Shown piece by piece: positions 44,969 through 53,745 of a stretch of 64,000 nucleotides of DNA. This DNA is from Streptomyces nodosus (GTDB lineage Bacteria > Actinomycetota > Actinomycetes > Streptomycetales > Streptomycetaceae), in NCBI RefSeq assembly GCF_008704995.1, contig NZ_CP023747.1, positions 4,180,501 to 4,244,500 of the forward strand, written 5' to 3'. Within the stretch, counting starts at the first letter, position 1. The number at the start of each line of letters is the position of its first letter. Made by a program: the position numbers and the translations under genes. A model generated the notes under the pieces. The model had not been told where the DNA came from and ran no database searches. It saw only the letters and a program-made list of their open reading frames with translations.

Positions 44969-46089
44969 ACGTACCGTTCGAGGATCGAGGACTCCGCCAG
45001 GCGTGACAGCCCCTCGCGCACGCTGCGGGCGCGGGCCTCGCCGACGCCGTCCACCGTCTGGAGGTCGTCCACGCTTGCCGCCAGCAGCTTCTGGAGCCCG
45101 CCGAAGTGCTCCACCAACCGGTCGATGATGGCTCCGGGCAGCCGCGGGACCTTCGCCAGCAGGCGGAAACCGCGCGGGGACACCGCAGAGTCGAGCGTCT
45201 CGGGGGAACCGGTGTAGCCCAACGCACGGGCCACCGTGGGCATTTCGAGAAGCTCGGCATGGGTCAGCGCGTCCAGCTCGAACAGCGCCTCCTCGACCGT
45301 GCGGGAGCGCTTCGCGGTCGGCTCGGGCACATAGTCGCGCACCACCAGCTCCCGCTCGGGGTCCACCCCCGCGATCAACTCGTCCAGCTGAAGGGCGAGC
45401 AGACGGCCGTCCGTGCCCAACTCGACGACATACTCCGCGATCTCGGTGGCGATACGCCGCACCATCTCCAGCCGCTGCGACACGGCCGAGACGTCCCGGA
45501 CCGTCACCAGGTCCTCGATCTCCAGCGCGGAGAGGGTGCCGGCCACCTCGTCCAGACGGAGCTTGTAGCGCTCCAGGGTGGCCAGGGCCTGGTTGGCGCG
45601 GGACAGGATCGCCGCCGAGTCCTCCAGGACACGCCGCTGTCCGTCCACGTACAGCGCGATCAGCCGCATCGACTGGGAGACGGAGACCACGGGGAAACCG
45701 ACCTGCTTGCTCACCCGGTCCGCGGTGCGGTGCCGGGTGCCCGTCTCCTCCGTGGGGATCGTGGGGTCCGGGACCAGCTGCACACCGGCCCGGAGGATCT
45801 TCGACAGGTCCGAGGAGACCACGATGCCGCCGTCCAGCTTGCACAGCTCCCGCAGCCGGGTGGCGGTGAACTCGACGTCCAGGACGAAACCGCCCGTGCA
45901 CATCGCCTCGACGGTCTTGTCGGAGCCGAGGACGATCAGACCGCCGGTGTTGCCGCGCAGCACCCGCTCCAGGCCGTCACGCAGTGCCGTGCCGGGTGCC
46001 ACCGCGCTCAGGGAGGCACGCATCAGGCCATCGGCACCGGAGCTCCCACCGGACTTTCCGGGAGCTGCCGCCCGGTCGTTGGCTGCCAC
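44965..46089 (-). CDS. disA: Diadenylate cyclase / DNA-integrity scanning protein DisA
   Basis: 374 residues. The N-terminal DAC domain makes c-di-AMP from ATP (LERVLRGNTGGLIVLG, KLDGGIVVSSD, and the RHR motif Arg119-Arg121 in GTRHRTADRVSKQ). A helical spine follows, then a C-terminal HhH2 domain for branched DNA (VPRLPGAIIDRLVEHFGGLQKLLAASVDDLQTVDGVGEARARSVREGL). The motif usually written DGA reads DGG here. GTG start with GGAGGAG upstream. Its TAG stop is formed by the CTAG at the edge of the MITE-like element. Confidence 0.96.
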   Translation of the reverse strand: MAANDRAAAPGKSGGSSGADGLMRASLSAVAPGTALRDGLERVLRGNTGGLIVLGSDKTVEAMCTGGFVLDVEFTATRLRELCKLDGGIVVSSDLSKILRAGVQLVPDPTIPTEETGTRHRTADRVSKQVGFPVVSVSQSMRLIALYVDGQRRVLEDSAAILSRANQALATLERYKLRLDEVAGTLSALEIEDLVTVRDVSAVSQRLEMVRRIATEIAEYVVELGTDGRLLALQLDELIAGVDPERELVVRDYVPEPTAKRSRTVEEALFELDALTHAELLEMPTVARALGYTGSPETLDSAVSPRGFRLLAKVPRLPGAIIDRLVEHFGGLQKLLAASVDDLQTVDGVGEARARSVREGLSRLAESSILERYV

Positions 46090-46170
46090 TGCACTCCTCC
46101 GGTCGCAGGTCTTCAGGCGCTCCCGTGTCGTACGGTCGGTTCGTACGGACGGGTGAGATCAGGGCAAAGT

Positions 46171-47580
46171 CTACCGGCGGTCCTCCTCGTCCCGCGGGGC
46201 CTCTCGGCGACGGGAGCGCGGAAGGACCCGCAGGGCGTCCCCGATGTCCGCCACTTCCCGCACCGTCATACCGGGTGGAACCTTGCCCGGATCGGCCGGT
46301 ACCAGTGCGTGGGTGAAGCCCAGACGGTGCGCCTCGGCCAGCCGGCGCTGGACCCCGGTCACCCGTCTGACCTCGCCCGCGAGCCCCACCTCGCCGATCG
46401 CCACCAGGTTCTTGGGCAGCGGGGTGTCGCTCGCCGCGCTCGCCAGCGCCAGCGCGACCGCCAGGTCGGCGGCCGGTTCGGACAGCTTCACCCCGCCGAC
46501 GGTCGCGGAGTAGATGTCCCGCTTGCCCAGGGCGCTGATCCGGCCGCGCTGCTCCAGGACGGCGAGCATCATCGAGACCCGGGAGGTCTCCAGGCCGGAG
46601 GTGGTGCGCCGCGGGGAGGGGATCTGGGAGTCGACGGTCAGCGCCTGGACCTCCGCCACCAGCGGGCGGCGGCCCTCCAGGGTGACCGTCAGACAGGTGC
46701 CGGGGACGGGCTCGGCGCGGCGGGTCAGAAACAGCCCGCTGGGGTCGGCCAGGCCCGTGATGCCCTCGTCGTGCAGTTCGAAGCAGCCGACCTCGTCCGT
46801 GGCGCCGTAGCGGTTCTTGACCCCGCGCACCAGGCGCAGCCGGGCGTGCCGGTCGCCCTCGAAGTGCAGGACGACGTCCACCAGGTGTTCCAGCAGCCGC
46901 GGGCCCGCGATCGCGCCGTCCTTGGTGACATGGCCCACCAGCAGGGTCGCCATGCCCCGCTCCTTGGAGGCTCGGATCAGCGCCCCGGCGACCTCGCGCA
47001 CCTGGGCCATGCCGCCGGGTGCGCCGTCGATCTCGGGGGAGGCGACGGTCTGCACCGAGTCCATGATCAGCAGTGATGGCTTCACCGCGTCCAGATGGCC
47101 CAGCACGGCCGCGAGGTCGGTCTCCGCCGCGAGGTAGAGGTGGTCGTGGATGGCCCCGATGCGGTCGGCGCGCATCCGGACCTGGCTCGCCGACTCCTCG
47201 CCCGTCACATACAGCGTGCGGTGCTCGTCGCTCGCCGCCTTGGCCGCGACGTCCAGCAGCAGGGTGGACTTGCCGACACCGGGCTCCCCGGCGAGCAGGA
47301 CGACCGCGCCCGGCACCAGACCGCCGCCTAGGACCCGGTCCAGCTCGGGCACGCCGGTGGAGCGTGCGGTGGCCTGCCGCCCGTCCACCTGGCCGATGGG
47401 CACGGCCGAGGTGGTCACCCGGCCCGGAGCCGTCGTCCGCACCGCGGGGGTGCCGTACTCCTCGATCGTCCCCCAGGCCTGGCACTCGGGGCAGCGGCCG
47501 AGCCACTTGGCCGTCTGCCAGCCGCACTCGGTGCAGCGATAGGAGGGCCGGTCCTTGGTGGTCTTCGTGCGGGCAGCCAT
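46171..47580 (-). CDS. radA: DNA repair protein RadA (Sms)
   Basis: 469 residues. N-terminal zinc finger CTECGWQTAKWLGRCPEC, RecA-like ATPase with Walker A GEPGVGKS, the RadA KNRYGATDEVGCFE motif, and a C-terminal Lon-like domain. It promotes branch migration in recombination. The start at 47580 gives MAARTKTTKDRPS; a TACGGT box lies 7 nt upstream. It is followed 81 bp later by disA, the functional partnership seen in many bacteria where RadA and DisA share DNA-repair tasks. Confidence 0.96.
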   Translation of the reverse strand: MAARTKTTKDRPSYRCTECGWQTAKWLGRCPECQAWGTIEEYGTPAVRTTAPGRVTTSAVPIGQVDGRQATARSTGVPELDRVLGGGLVPGAVVLLAGEPGVGKSTLLLDVAAKAASDEHRTLYVTGEESASQVRMRADRIGAIHDHLYLAAETDLAAVLGHLDAVKPSLLIMDSVQTVASPEIDGAPGGMAQVREVAGALIRASKERGMATLLVGHVTKDGAIAGPRLLEHLVDVVLHFEGDRHARLRLVRGVKNRYGATDEVGCFELHDEGITGLADPSGLFLTRRAEPVPGTCLTVTLEGRRPLVAEVQALTVDSQIPSPRRTTSGLETSRVSMMLAVLEQRGRISALGKRDIYSATVGGVKLSEPAADLAVALALASAASDTPLPKNLVAIGEVGLAGEVRRVTGVQRRLAEAHRLGFTHALVPADPGKVPPGMTVREVADIGDALRVLPRSRRREAPRDEEDRR

Positions 47581-47587
47581 GGACGGA

Positions 47588-47593
47588 ACCGTA
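47588..47593 (-). promoter_or_regulatory. -10 box of a probable leaderless radA transcript
   Basis: TACGGT on the minus strand is 7 nt before the ATG at 47580. Confidence 0.55.
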
Positions 47594-47797
47594 GCGGGGC
47601 CCACCGACAGCCCGGTCACCCGTGCCCGTCCCGGCCACGCGTTCCCCGCTCGGCCCACGGTCACCCGGTGCGTTCCCGGGACCGGGGCCGCCACGGCCGT
47701 CCCCTGCTCCCGGGCCGTGCGTCCTCTTACGGGGGATCGTTTCACCCGTACGGAGTAAAAGTGCGCCAGGGAGAAGAAGGCGCCCCCTTCCGGCGCC

Positions 47798-47803
47798 TAC
47801 GGT
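47798..47803 (+). promoter_or_regulatory. -10 box of a probable leaderless transcript
   Basis: TACGGT is 7 nt before GTG 47811. Confidence 0.6.
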
Positions 47804-47810
47804 CGCACGG

Positions 47811-49592
47811 GTGATGAGCAGCAGGCCGGACACCTCCACGCACGCCAGCGGCGCACATCCGGCGCGAGGAGAAGCGCGCAAGCGGGGCAGAGTGCCTCGT
47901 GGCGCGCACACCCGCACCCTGGCGCAGTGCCCGCCGGAGCGCTACGACCGCCATCTGGACGGTCTGTTCACCTACTGCCTGTCCGTGCTGTGCGACCACG
48001 ACGCGGCGATCGCCGCCCTGGGGGACGCCCTGGCGCTCGCCGAGCGCCGCGGCTCGCGCGGTCCGGAGAGCCCCGACGACCGCCGCGCCTGGCTGTACGC
48101 CCTCGCCCGCTGGTCCTGTCTGCGCCGGCTCGCCGAGGCCCGGCGCCGCCGCCAGGCCGGCCACGCCGCGGGGCGCGAGAAGGGCCCCGGGGTGCACAAG
48201 GACGCCGCCGACCGGCGAGCCGCGCAGGCCATCGCCTCCGGTGAGCAGGACCGGCAGCGGCGCCGCCGGGAGCTCGCCCGGCTCGCCTGGCCGGAGGCCG
48301 CCGGCACCACCCCCGAGCAGCGCGAGGCGCTCGAGCTCGCCGTGCGCCACCAGCTCTCCGCCTCCGAGGTCGCCGCCGTGCTCGGCCTGGACCTCGCCGC
48401 CGCCAGGGAACTCCTCGCCTCCGCGGCCTGCGAGGTCGAGCGCACCCGGGCCGCCCTGGCCGTCGTCGCGGCCGCCACCTGCCCGGGCGTCGCCCGCCTC
48501 ACCGGCGCCCACCAGCTCGTCCTCAGCACCACCCTGCGCCGCGAGCTCGTCCGGCACGTCGACGACTGCCCGCGTTGCCGCCGCACCGCGGAGCGCGCGG
48601 TGCCGGGCACCTGGCCCGGCACCAGCGTCACCCCGGCCGCGCTCCCCGTCCTCGAGGCGCCGAGAGCGGCCCTGCGGCCCGCGATGGCGAGCGCCTCGCG
48701 CGCCCGCGGCGACGCCCCCCGTTTCGACCGGCGGGGCTTCCCCATGGACCCGAAGGACCACGCGGCCCGGCGCGACCGGCTGCGCGCGCGTGCCGTCACC
48801 ACGACCGTCGTCGCCACGGTGATCGCGGCCCCCGCGCTCGCCCTGTGGGCCGCCCACCGCGGCGCTCCGCTCACCGGCGAGGGTGTTGACGGCCGCACCA
48901 CCGCGAGCGAGTCGCACGGACCCGACTCCCTCGGCGGCGAGACGGCGGGCGGCTACCGCAACGCGGGCAACGCCCGTACGAAACCCGACCGCCGGTTCGG
49001 CAAGGACGGCCGCACGCCCGATGTCTCCGTCGAGGTCGTCGGCGTACGGACGGGCGCCCCCGGGGCCGGACAGCTCTCGGTGGCGGCCCGCACCGACGGC
49101 ACCACGACCCTGATCACCCTGACCGCGACCGGGCACACCCCGGTGACCTGGACCGCGTCCACCGGTGTCTCCTGGCTCTATCTGAGCCGGGCCTCGGGCA
49201 CCCTCGAACCGGGCGCGTCCTTCACGATCCGGGTGTACGTCGACCACCTGCGCGAACCGTCCGGCGCCTGGCATGCGCGGGTGGCGGTCGCCCCCGCGGG
49301 CGCGGTGGTCTCGATCGACGGCTACGGGACGGCGAGCCCCGCCCCGCGCCCCACGCCTTCCCGCCCCCGGCCTTCCACCCCCGCACCGAGCGAGACGGCC
49401 CCGAACAGCCCGGAGCCGACCGCCCCGGACCCGACGCCCGGCGATCCGGACCCGACGGATCCGCCGTCCACGGGCCCGATCCCGTCCGACCCGGACCCCT
49501 CCGACCCTCCGCCCGGGATCCCGCCGTCCGCCGACGACGCCGACCGCGCCGGTCTGAACCGCGCCGTCCTGGATCCGTTCTCGGGGCCCTGA
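47811..49592 (+). CDS. Sigma-factor-like / transmembrane / BACON-domain fusion protein
   Basis: 593 residues. Residues about 42-117 resemble sigma-70 region 2 (ERYDRHLDGLFTYCLSVLCDHDAAIAALGDALALAER, with WLYALARWSCLRRL). Residues 165-219 resemble region 4 (TPEQREALELAVRHQLSASEVAAVLGLDLAAARELL). A zinc-finger-like HVDDCPRCRR follows at about 250-258, a single transmembrane helix at about 327-348, then an extracytoplasmic BACON-type beta-sandwich (about 415-497; PVTWTASTGVSWLYLSRASGTLEPGASFTIRVYVD) and a Pro-rich tail. The start is GTG at the leaderless position. The sigma-like part may be degenerate and non-transcribing. Confidence 0.75.
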   Translation: MMSSRPDTSTHASGAHPARGEARKRGRVPRGAHTRTLAQCPPERYDRHLDGLFTYCLSVLCDHDAAIAALGDALALAERRGSRGPESPDDRRAWLYALARWSCLRRLAEARRRRQAGHAAGREKGPGVHKDAADRRAAQAIASGEQDRQRRRRELARLAWPEAAGTTPEQREALELAVRHQLSASEVAAVLGLDLAAARELLASAACEVERTRAALAVVAAATCPGVARLTGAHQLVLSTTLRRELVRHVDDCPRCRRTAERAVPGTWPGTSVTPAALPVLEAPRAALRPAMASASRARGDAPRFDRRGFPMDPKDHAARRDRLRARAVTTTVVATVIAAPALALWAAHRGAPLTGEGVDGRTTASESHGPDSLGGETAGGYRNAGNARTKPDRRFGKDGRTPDVSVEVVGVRTGAPGAGQLSVAARTDGTTTLITLTATGHTPVTWTASTGVSWLYLSRASGTLEPGASFTIRVYVDHLREPSGAWHARVAVAPAGAVVSIDGYGTASPAPRPTPSRPRPSTPAPSETAPNSPEPTAPDPTPGDPDPTDPPSTGPIPSDPDPSDPPPGIPPSADDADRAGLNRAVLDPFSGP

Positions 49593-49615
49593 CCCGGCCG
49601 ACCGGGCCGGGGGAA

Positions 49616-50506
49616 TCAGCCCGCCGGGTCCGCGGGGTGCGGAGCCACCAGCGGCAGCTCCGAGGCCAGCCGCTGCTCGCACAGCTCGACCAGGCGGTCG
49701 TACCCGGCCTTGCCCATCAGCTCCACCAGCTCGGCCCGGTAGGAGACGTACACCGGCTCGCCCGCGCCGTGCGCCGAGGTGGCCGAGGTGCACCACCAGT
49801 GCAGGTCATGACCGCCCGGCCCCCAGCCGCGACGGTCGTACTCGCCGATGGACACCTGGAGCACCCGGGTGTCGTCGGGCCGGTCGATCCATTCGTACGT
49901 CCGCCGGATCGGCAGCTGCCAGCAGACGTCCGGTTTGGTCTCCAGCGGCTCACGGTCCTCCCGCAGCGCCAGGATGTGCAGCGAGCAGCCGGCACCGCCG
50001 GGGAAGCCGGGCCGGTTCTGGAAGATGCACGAGCCCTGGTACGGGCGGGTCTGCCGGGAACCCTCGTCGTCCTCCGCGACCCAGCCGCTCTCCCGGCCCA
50101 CGTCATGGTTCTGCCAGATGTCCGGTGTCAGCCGTGCCACCTGCCCGGCCACCCGCTTCTCGTCGTCCTCGTCCGAGAAGTGCGCCCCCAGCGTGCAGCA
50201 CCCGTCGTCCGCGCGGCCCGCCTGGATGCCCTGGCAGCCGCTGCCGAAGATGCAGGTCCAGCGCGAGGTCAGCCAAGTCAGGTCGCACCGGAAGACCTGC
50301 TCGTCGTCGGCCGGATCAGGGAACTCCACCCATGCGCGCGCGAAGTCCAGCCCCTGCTCGTCGCTCACCTTCGCGGCCTTCCTCGATGCCTTCCGGGCCT
50401 TCCCGGAGGGGGATGCCTTCGCCTGCGAAGAATCCCTCGAACCCGTCGGGGACGGGCTCGAAACCGTCGGGGACGGGTCGTTCTTCGCCTTTTTCGTCTT
50501 TGGCAC
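49616..50506 (-). CDS. Conserved Cys-rich protein of unknown function
   Basis: 296 residues. A Lys/Ser/Pro-rich N terminus (to about 48) precedes a domain with Cys74, Cys85, Cys91, Cys103-Cys104, Cys160, Cys174 and Cys195. The spacing and the DDGCCTLGAHFSD context recall Fe/Zn-binding YkgJ-type proteins, but I cannot assign a family firmly. Later motifs include RPYQGSCIFQNRPGFPGGAGCSLH, CWQLPIRRTYEWIDRPDD and DLHWWCTSA. GTG start, TACCCT box 6 nt upstream. It is divergent from ppx. Confidence 0.72.
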   Translation of the reverse strand: MPKTKKAKNDPSPTVSSPSPTGSRDSSQAKASPSGKARKASRKAAKVSDEQGLDFARAWVEFPDPADDEQVFRCDLTWLTSRWTCIFGSGCQGIQAGRADDGCCTLGAHFSDEDDEKRVAGQVARLTPDIWQNHDVGRESGWVAEDDEGSRQTRPYQGSCIFQNRPGFPGGAGCSLHILALREDREPLETKPDVCWQLPIRRTYEWIDRPDDTRVLQVSIGEYDRRGWGPGGHDLHWWCTSATSAHGAGEPVYVSYRAELVELMGKAGYDRLVELCEQRLASELPLVAPHPADPAG

Positions 50507-50512
50507 GCGTCC

Positions 50513-50518
50513 AGGGTA
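50513..50518 (-). promoter_or_regulatory. -10 box of a probable leaderless transcript for the Cys-rich protein
   Basis: TACCCT on the minus strand is 6 nt before GTG 50506. Confidence 0.6.
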
Positions 50519-50563
50519 AGTGGCGCGGCACCCGTCCGGGACGGAGCACCTTGCCACGGGCAG

Positions 50564-50569
50564 TAGCGT
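50564..50569 (+). promoter_or_regulatory. -10 box of a probable leaderless ppx transcript
   Basis: TAGCGT is 8 nt before ATG 50578. Confidence 0.5.
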
Positions 50570-50577
50570 TTCCGTCC

Positions 50578-51543
50578 ATGAGACTCGGTGTCCTCGACGT
50601 GGGTTCGAACACGGTGCATCTGCTGGTGGTGGACGCACACCCCGGTGCACGGCCGCTGCCCGCGCACTCGCACAAGGCGGAGCTGCGGCTCGCCCAGCTC
50701 CTCGACGGCAGCGAGGCGATCGGCCCCGAGGGCGTCGACAGACTCATAGCCGTGGTCCGGGACGCCCTCCAGGCCGCCGAGGACAAGGGCGTCGAGGACC
50801 TGCTGCCCTTCGCCACCTCCGCGGTGCGCGAGGCGAGCAACGCGGACGAGGTGCTGGCCCGGGTCAAGGAGGCCACCGGGGTCGAACTTCAGGTGCTGAC
50901 CGGCGAGGAGGAGGCGCGCCTCACCTTCCTCGCGGCCCGCCGCTGGTTCGGCTGGTCGGCGGGGAAGCTGCTCTGCGTCGACATAGGCGGCGGCTCGCTG
51001 GAGATCGCTTACGGCATCGACGAGGAACCCGACGCCGCGGTGTCGCTGCCGCTGGGTGCGGGCCGGCTCACCGCGGGCTGGCTGCCCGGGGACCCGCCGG
51101 ACCCGGCCGATGTGAGGGCGCTGCGCCGCCATGTGCGGGCACAGATCGCACGGACCGTCGGCGAGTTCAGCCGGCTGGGGACCCCGGACCATGTGGTCGC
51201 CACCTCCAAGACGTTCAAGCAGCTGGCCCGTCTCGCCGGGGCGGCGCGCTCCACCGAGGGCCTGTATGTGCAGCGCGATCTGAAGCGGGAGTCCCTGGAG
51301 GCGTGGGTGGCGCGGCTCGCCGGGATGCCGGCCGCCGAGCGCGCCGCCCTCCCGGGGGTCTCCGAGGGACGCGCGGGCCAGCTGCTGGCCGGGGCGCTGG
51401 TGGCGGAGGGCGTGATGGATCTCTTCGGGATCGAACGGCTGGAGATCTGCCCCTGGGCGCTGCGGGAGGGAGTGATCCTGCGCAGGCTCGACCACATGGA
51501 GACGGCACAGGTTCCGCACCCCACCGCACCGGTGACGGCGTAG
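50578..51543 (+). CDS. Ppx/GppA family phosphatase
   Basis: 321 residues of the ASKHA-fold exopolyphosphatase / (p)ppGpp phosphatase family. N-terminal GVLDVGSNTVHLLVVDAHPG, LPFATSAVREASN, LTGEEEARLTFLAARRWFG, and the phosphate-2 loop VDIGGGSLEIAYG are clear. It is the short, one-domain-pair form without the C-terminal HD-like domain of E. coli PPX. Streptomyces has more than one such protein; this call does not separate exopolyphosphatase from pppGpp hydrolysis. Confidence 0.93.
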   Translation: MRLGVLDVGSNTVHLLVVDAHPGARPLPAHSHKAELRLAQLLDGSEAIGPEGVDRLIAVVRDALQAAEDKGVEDLLPFATSAVREASNADEVLARVKEATGVELQVLTGEEEARLTFLAARRWFGWSAGKLLCVDIGGGSLEIAYGIDEEPDAAVSLPLGAGRLTAGWLPGDPPDPADVRALRRHVRAQIARTVGEFSRLGTPDHVVATSKTFKQLARLAGAARSTEGLYVQRDLKRESLEAWVARLAGMPAAERAALPGVSEGRAGQLLAGALVAEGVMDLFGIERLEICPWALREGVILRRLDHMETAQVPHPTAPVTA

Positions 51544-52166
51544 CGGCCTCGGCCGGGGCCCAGGGGATTCCTCGGCCGGGGGCCGAGGGGGACTGTTCCG
51601 GCCGTCCCCTTGTCCCTGGCGCCGTCGTAGCGGTCGGGCCGTCCCGGAGCCCCGAGTGGCCGGGGCCGATGTGGCTCGTCGGCCAGGGAGCGAGGTGGAT
51701 CGTTCCGGCCAACCCGACTCCTCAGTCAGGGAGCCGAGGGGGCCGTTCCGGCCGTTGCCGTCGAGCCTGCTGCCGGAGTCCTGAGCGGCTGGGCCGGGGG
51801 CCGATGTGAATCCTCGGCTCGGGAGCCGTGAGGGCTGGGCCGGGCGCCCCCCTCGCGTCGTCGGGCCGTTTGCCGGAGTTCCGAGTGCCCGGGCCGGGGG
51901 CCGGTGCGACTCGTCGGTCGGGGACCGAGGGGGCCGTGCCCGCCGTCCCCTTGTCGCCGTTGCCGTCGAGCTGCTGCCGGAGCCCGGAGCCCGGAGCGGT
52001 CGGGGAGTCGAGGGGCTGTTCCGGCCGTCGCCTGGGCCCCGGCGTCGTCCGGGCGCTGCCGGAGCCCCGGGTGGCCGGGGCGGCGGTGGTCCCCGGCCGG
52101 TCCGTGGCCGGCTGTGCACCTTCCCACAGTCCCGGTGGGCGGGCTCCATGTCCCGGTGGCTCCCCG
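51544..52166 (+). other. Non-coding region between ppx and the TIM-barrel gene
   Basis: About 620 bp. Most of it (51552-52110) is a degenerate long-period repeat. No frame has a plausible protein; the open frames are driven by G/C content and give Gly/Arg-rich strings. Confidence 0.65.
51552..52110. repeat. Degenerate tandem repeat, five to six units of about 80-130 bp
   Basis: Units share the order GCCGGGGnCGATGTGnCTCnTCGG, GGGAGCCGAGGGGGnCnGTTCCGGCC, CCGTCCCCTTGTC and a closing GCTGCCGGAGnCCnGAGnGG. Copies begin near 51552, 51660, 51795, 51893 and 52005. They differ by point changes and indels, so the array is old. Confidence 0.7.
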
Positions 52167-52172
52167 TACCCT
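52167..52172 (+). promoter_or_regulatory. -10 box of a probable leaderless transcript
   Basis: TACCCT is 7 nt before GTG 52180. Confidence 0.6.
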
Positions 52173-52179
52173 GTCCCTC

Positions 52180-53004
52180 GTGGCAGAACCAGCGGTGCGC
52201 GTCCCGGATGCGAAGGTCGCCCTGTCGACGGCCTCCGTCTATCCGGAGTCGACGGCGACGGCCTTCGAGATCGCCGCGCGCCTCGGGTACGACGGGGTCG
52301 AGGTCATGGTCTGGACCGACCCGGTCAGCCAGGACATCGATGCGCTGCGCCGGCTCAGCGACCATCACCGGATTCCTGTTCTCGCCGTCCACGCCCCCTG
52401 TCTGCTGATCACCCAGCGGGTCTGGTCCAGCGACCCCTGGACCAAGCTCCAGCGCGCCCGCAGGGCCGCCGAGCGGCTCGGTGCCGGGACCGTCGTGGTC
52501 CACCCGCCCTTCCGCTGGCAGCGGCAGTACGCCCGGGACTTCGTCGAGGGCGTCTGGCGCATGGCGGACGAGACGGATGTGCGATTCGCCGTCGAGAACA
52601 TGTACCCCTGGCGCTACCGGGACCGCGAGATGCTCGCCTACGCCCCCGGCTGGGACGTCACCCAGGACGACTACCGTCACTTCACGATCGACCTCAGCCA
52701 CACCGCGACGGCCCGCTCCGACGCCCTGGGGATGCTGGACCGCATGGGCGGCCGCCTCGGCCATGTCCACCTCGCCGACGGCAACGGCTCCAACAAGGAC
52801 GAGCATCTCGTGCCCGGCCGTGGCGTCCAGCCCTGCGCCGAGGTCCTGGAGCGGCTGGCGCTCACCGGTTTCGACGGGTATGTCGTCATCGAGGTGAACA
52901 CCCGCCGGGCCATGTCCGGAGCCGAGCGCGAGGCCGACCTCGCCGAGGCCCTCGCCTTCGCGCGCCTGCACCTCGGGTCCGCCGTCCAGGTCTCCCGCGG
53001 ATGA
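52180..53004 (+). CDS. Sugar phosphate isomerase/epimerase (AP_endonuc_2 TIM-barrel) family protein
   Basis: 274 residues of the xylose-isomerase-like TIM-barrel: STASVYPESTATAFEIAARLGYDGVEVMVWTDP, LAVHAPCLLIT, RLGAGTVVVHPPFRWQ, VRFAVENMYPWRY, ITIDLSHTATA-type metal strand (FTIDLSHTATARSD), LGHVHLADGNGSNKDEHLVPGRG and VVIEVNTRR. Metal-binding Glu/His/Asp residues are in place. Substrate unknown. The GTG at 52180 is set by a TACCCT box 7 nt upstream. A TetR gene follows 10 bp downstream and is probably cotranscribed. Confidence 0.87.
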   Translation: MAEPAVRVPDAKVALSTASVYPESTATAFEIAARLGYDGVEVMVWTDPVSQDIDALRRLSDHHRIPVLAVHAPCLLITQRVWSSDPWTKLQRARRAAERLGAGTVVVHPPFRWQRQYARDFVEGVWRMADETDVRFAVENMYPWRYRDREMLAYAPGWDVTQDDYRHFTIDLSHTATARSDALGMLDRMGGRLGHVHLADGNGSNKDEHLVPGRGVQPCAEVLERLALTGFDGYVVIEVNTRRAMSGAEREADLAEALAFARLHLGSAVQVSRG

Positions 53005-53014
53005 GCGAGGTGGC

Positions 53015-53650
53015 GTGCCGGTGACCGGCCCGGCCGGAACGGGCCCCGTCCGCCGCGGCAGGGGACGGCCCAGCCGTACGGAGACGGCGGCGGCCCCCGC
53101 CACCCGCGACCGCATCCTGGAGGCGGCCCGCGAGGAGTTCTCCGAGCGCGGCTACGAGAAGACCTCCGTGCGCGGCATCGCCAAGGCCGCCGGGGTGGAC
53201 TCCGCCCTGGTGCACCACTACTTCGGCACCAAGGAACAGGTCTTCGAGTCCGCGATCGAGATCGTCTTCGCCCCCGCCCTGAACGCCCCGGAGACGATCG
53301 CCCAGGGCCCCCGTGAGGGGGTCGGCGAGCGCCTGGCCCGCTTCTTCCTCGGCGTCTGGGAGAACCCCACGACCCGTACGCCGCTGCTGGCGATCCTCCG
53401 GTCCGCCGTCAACAACGAGACCGCGGCCGCCGTCTTCCGCAGGCTGATCGCCACCCAGCTGCTGCGCCGCATCTCCGGGCAGCTGGACCTCCCGGACGCG
53501 GAGCTGCGGGCCGAGCTGGCCGCCGCGCAGATGGTGGGGGTCGCCCTGCTGCGCCATGTGATCAAGGTAGAGCCGATCGCGTCGGCGGACCTGGAGGAAC
53601 TGGTGGCGCGGCTGGCACCGGTGGTGCAGGGACATCTGACGCGCCCCTGA
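53015..53650 (+). CDS. TetR/AcrR family transcriptional regulator
   Basis: 211 residues. N-terminal basic stretch RRGRGRPSRTE, HTH RDRILEAAREEFSERGYEKTSVRGIAKAAGVDSALVHHYFGTKEQVF, and a C-terminal TetR_C_17-like domain with RTPLLAILRSAVNNE. GTG start 10 bp after the isomerase-like gene. The neighbours ilvD and the isomerase gene are possible targets, but no matching operator was found. ABC exporter genes 7 kb away carry a TetR-style palindrome and could also be targets. Confidence 0.9.
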   Translation: MPVTGPAGTGPVRRGRGRPSRTETAAAPATRDRILEAAREEFSERGYEKTSVRGIAKAAGVDSALVHHYFGTKEQVFESAIEIVFAPALNAPETIAQGPREGVGERLARFFLGVWENPTTRTPLLAILRSAVNNETAAAVFRRLIATQLLRRISGQLDLPDAELRAELAAAQMVGVALLRHVIKVEPIASADLEELVARLAPVVQGHLTRP

Positions 53651-53745
53651 AACACCCGTCCCGTATCGCGGACACCTGCGTCCGTCCCTTGGAGCACCGG
53701 CGTACGCTCGACGTGAGTCACAACTCTCCGAAGGAGCGAGCGACG

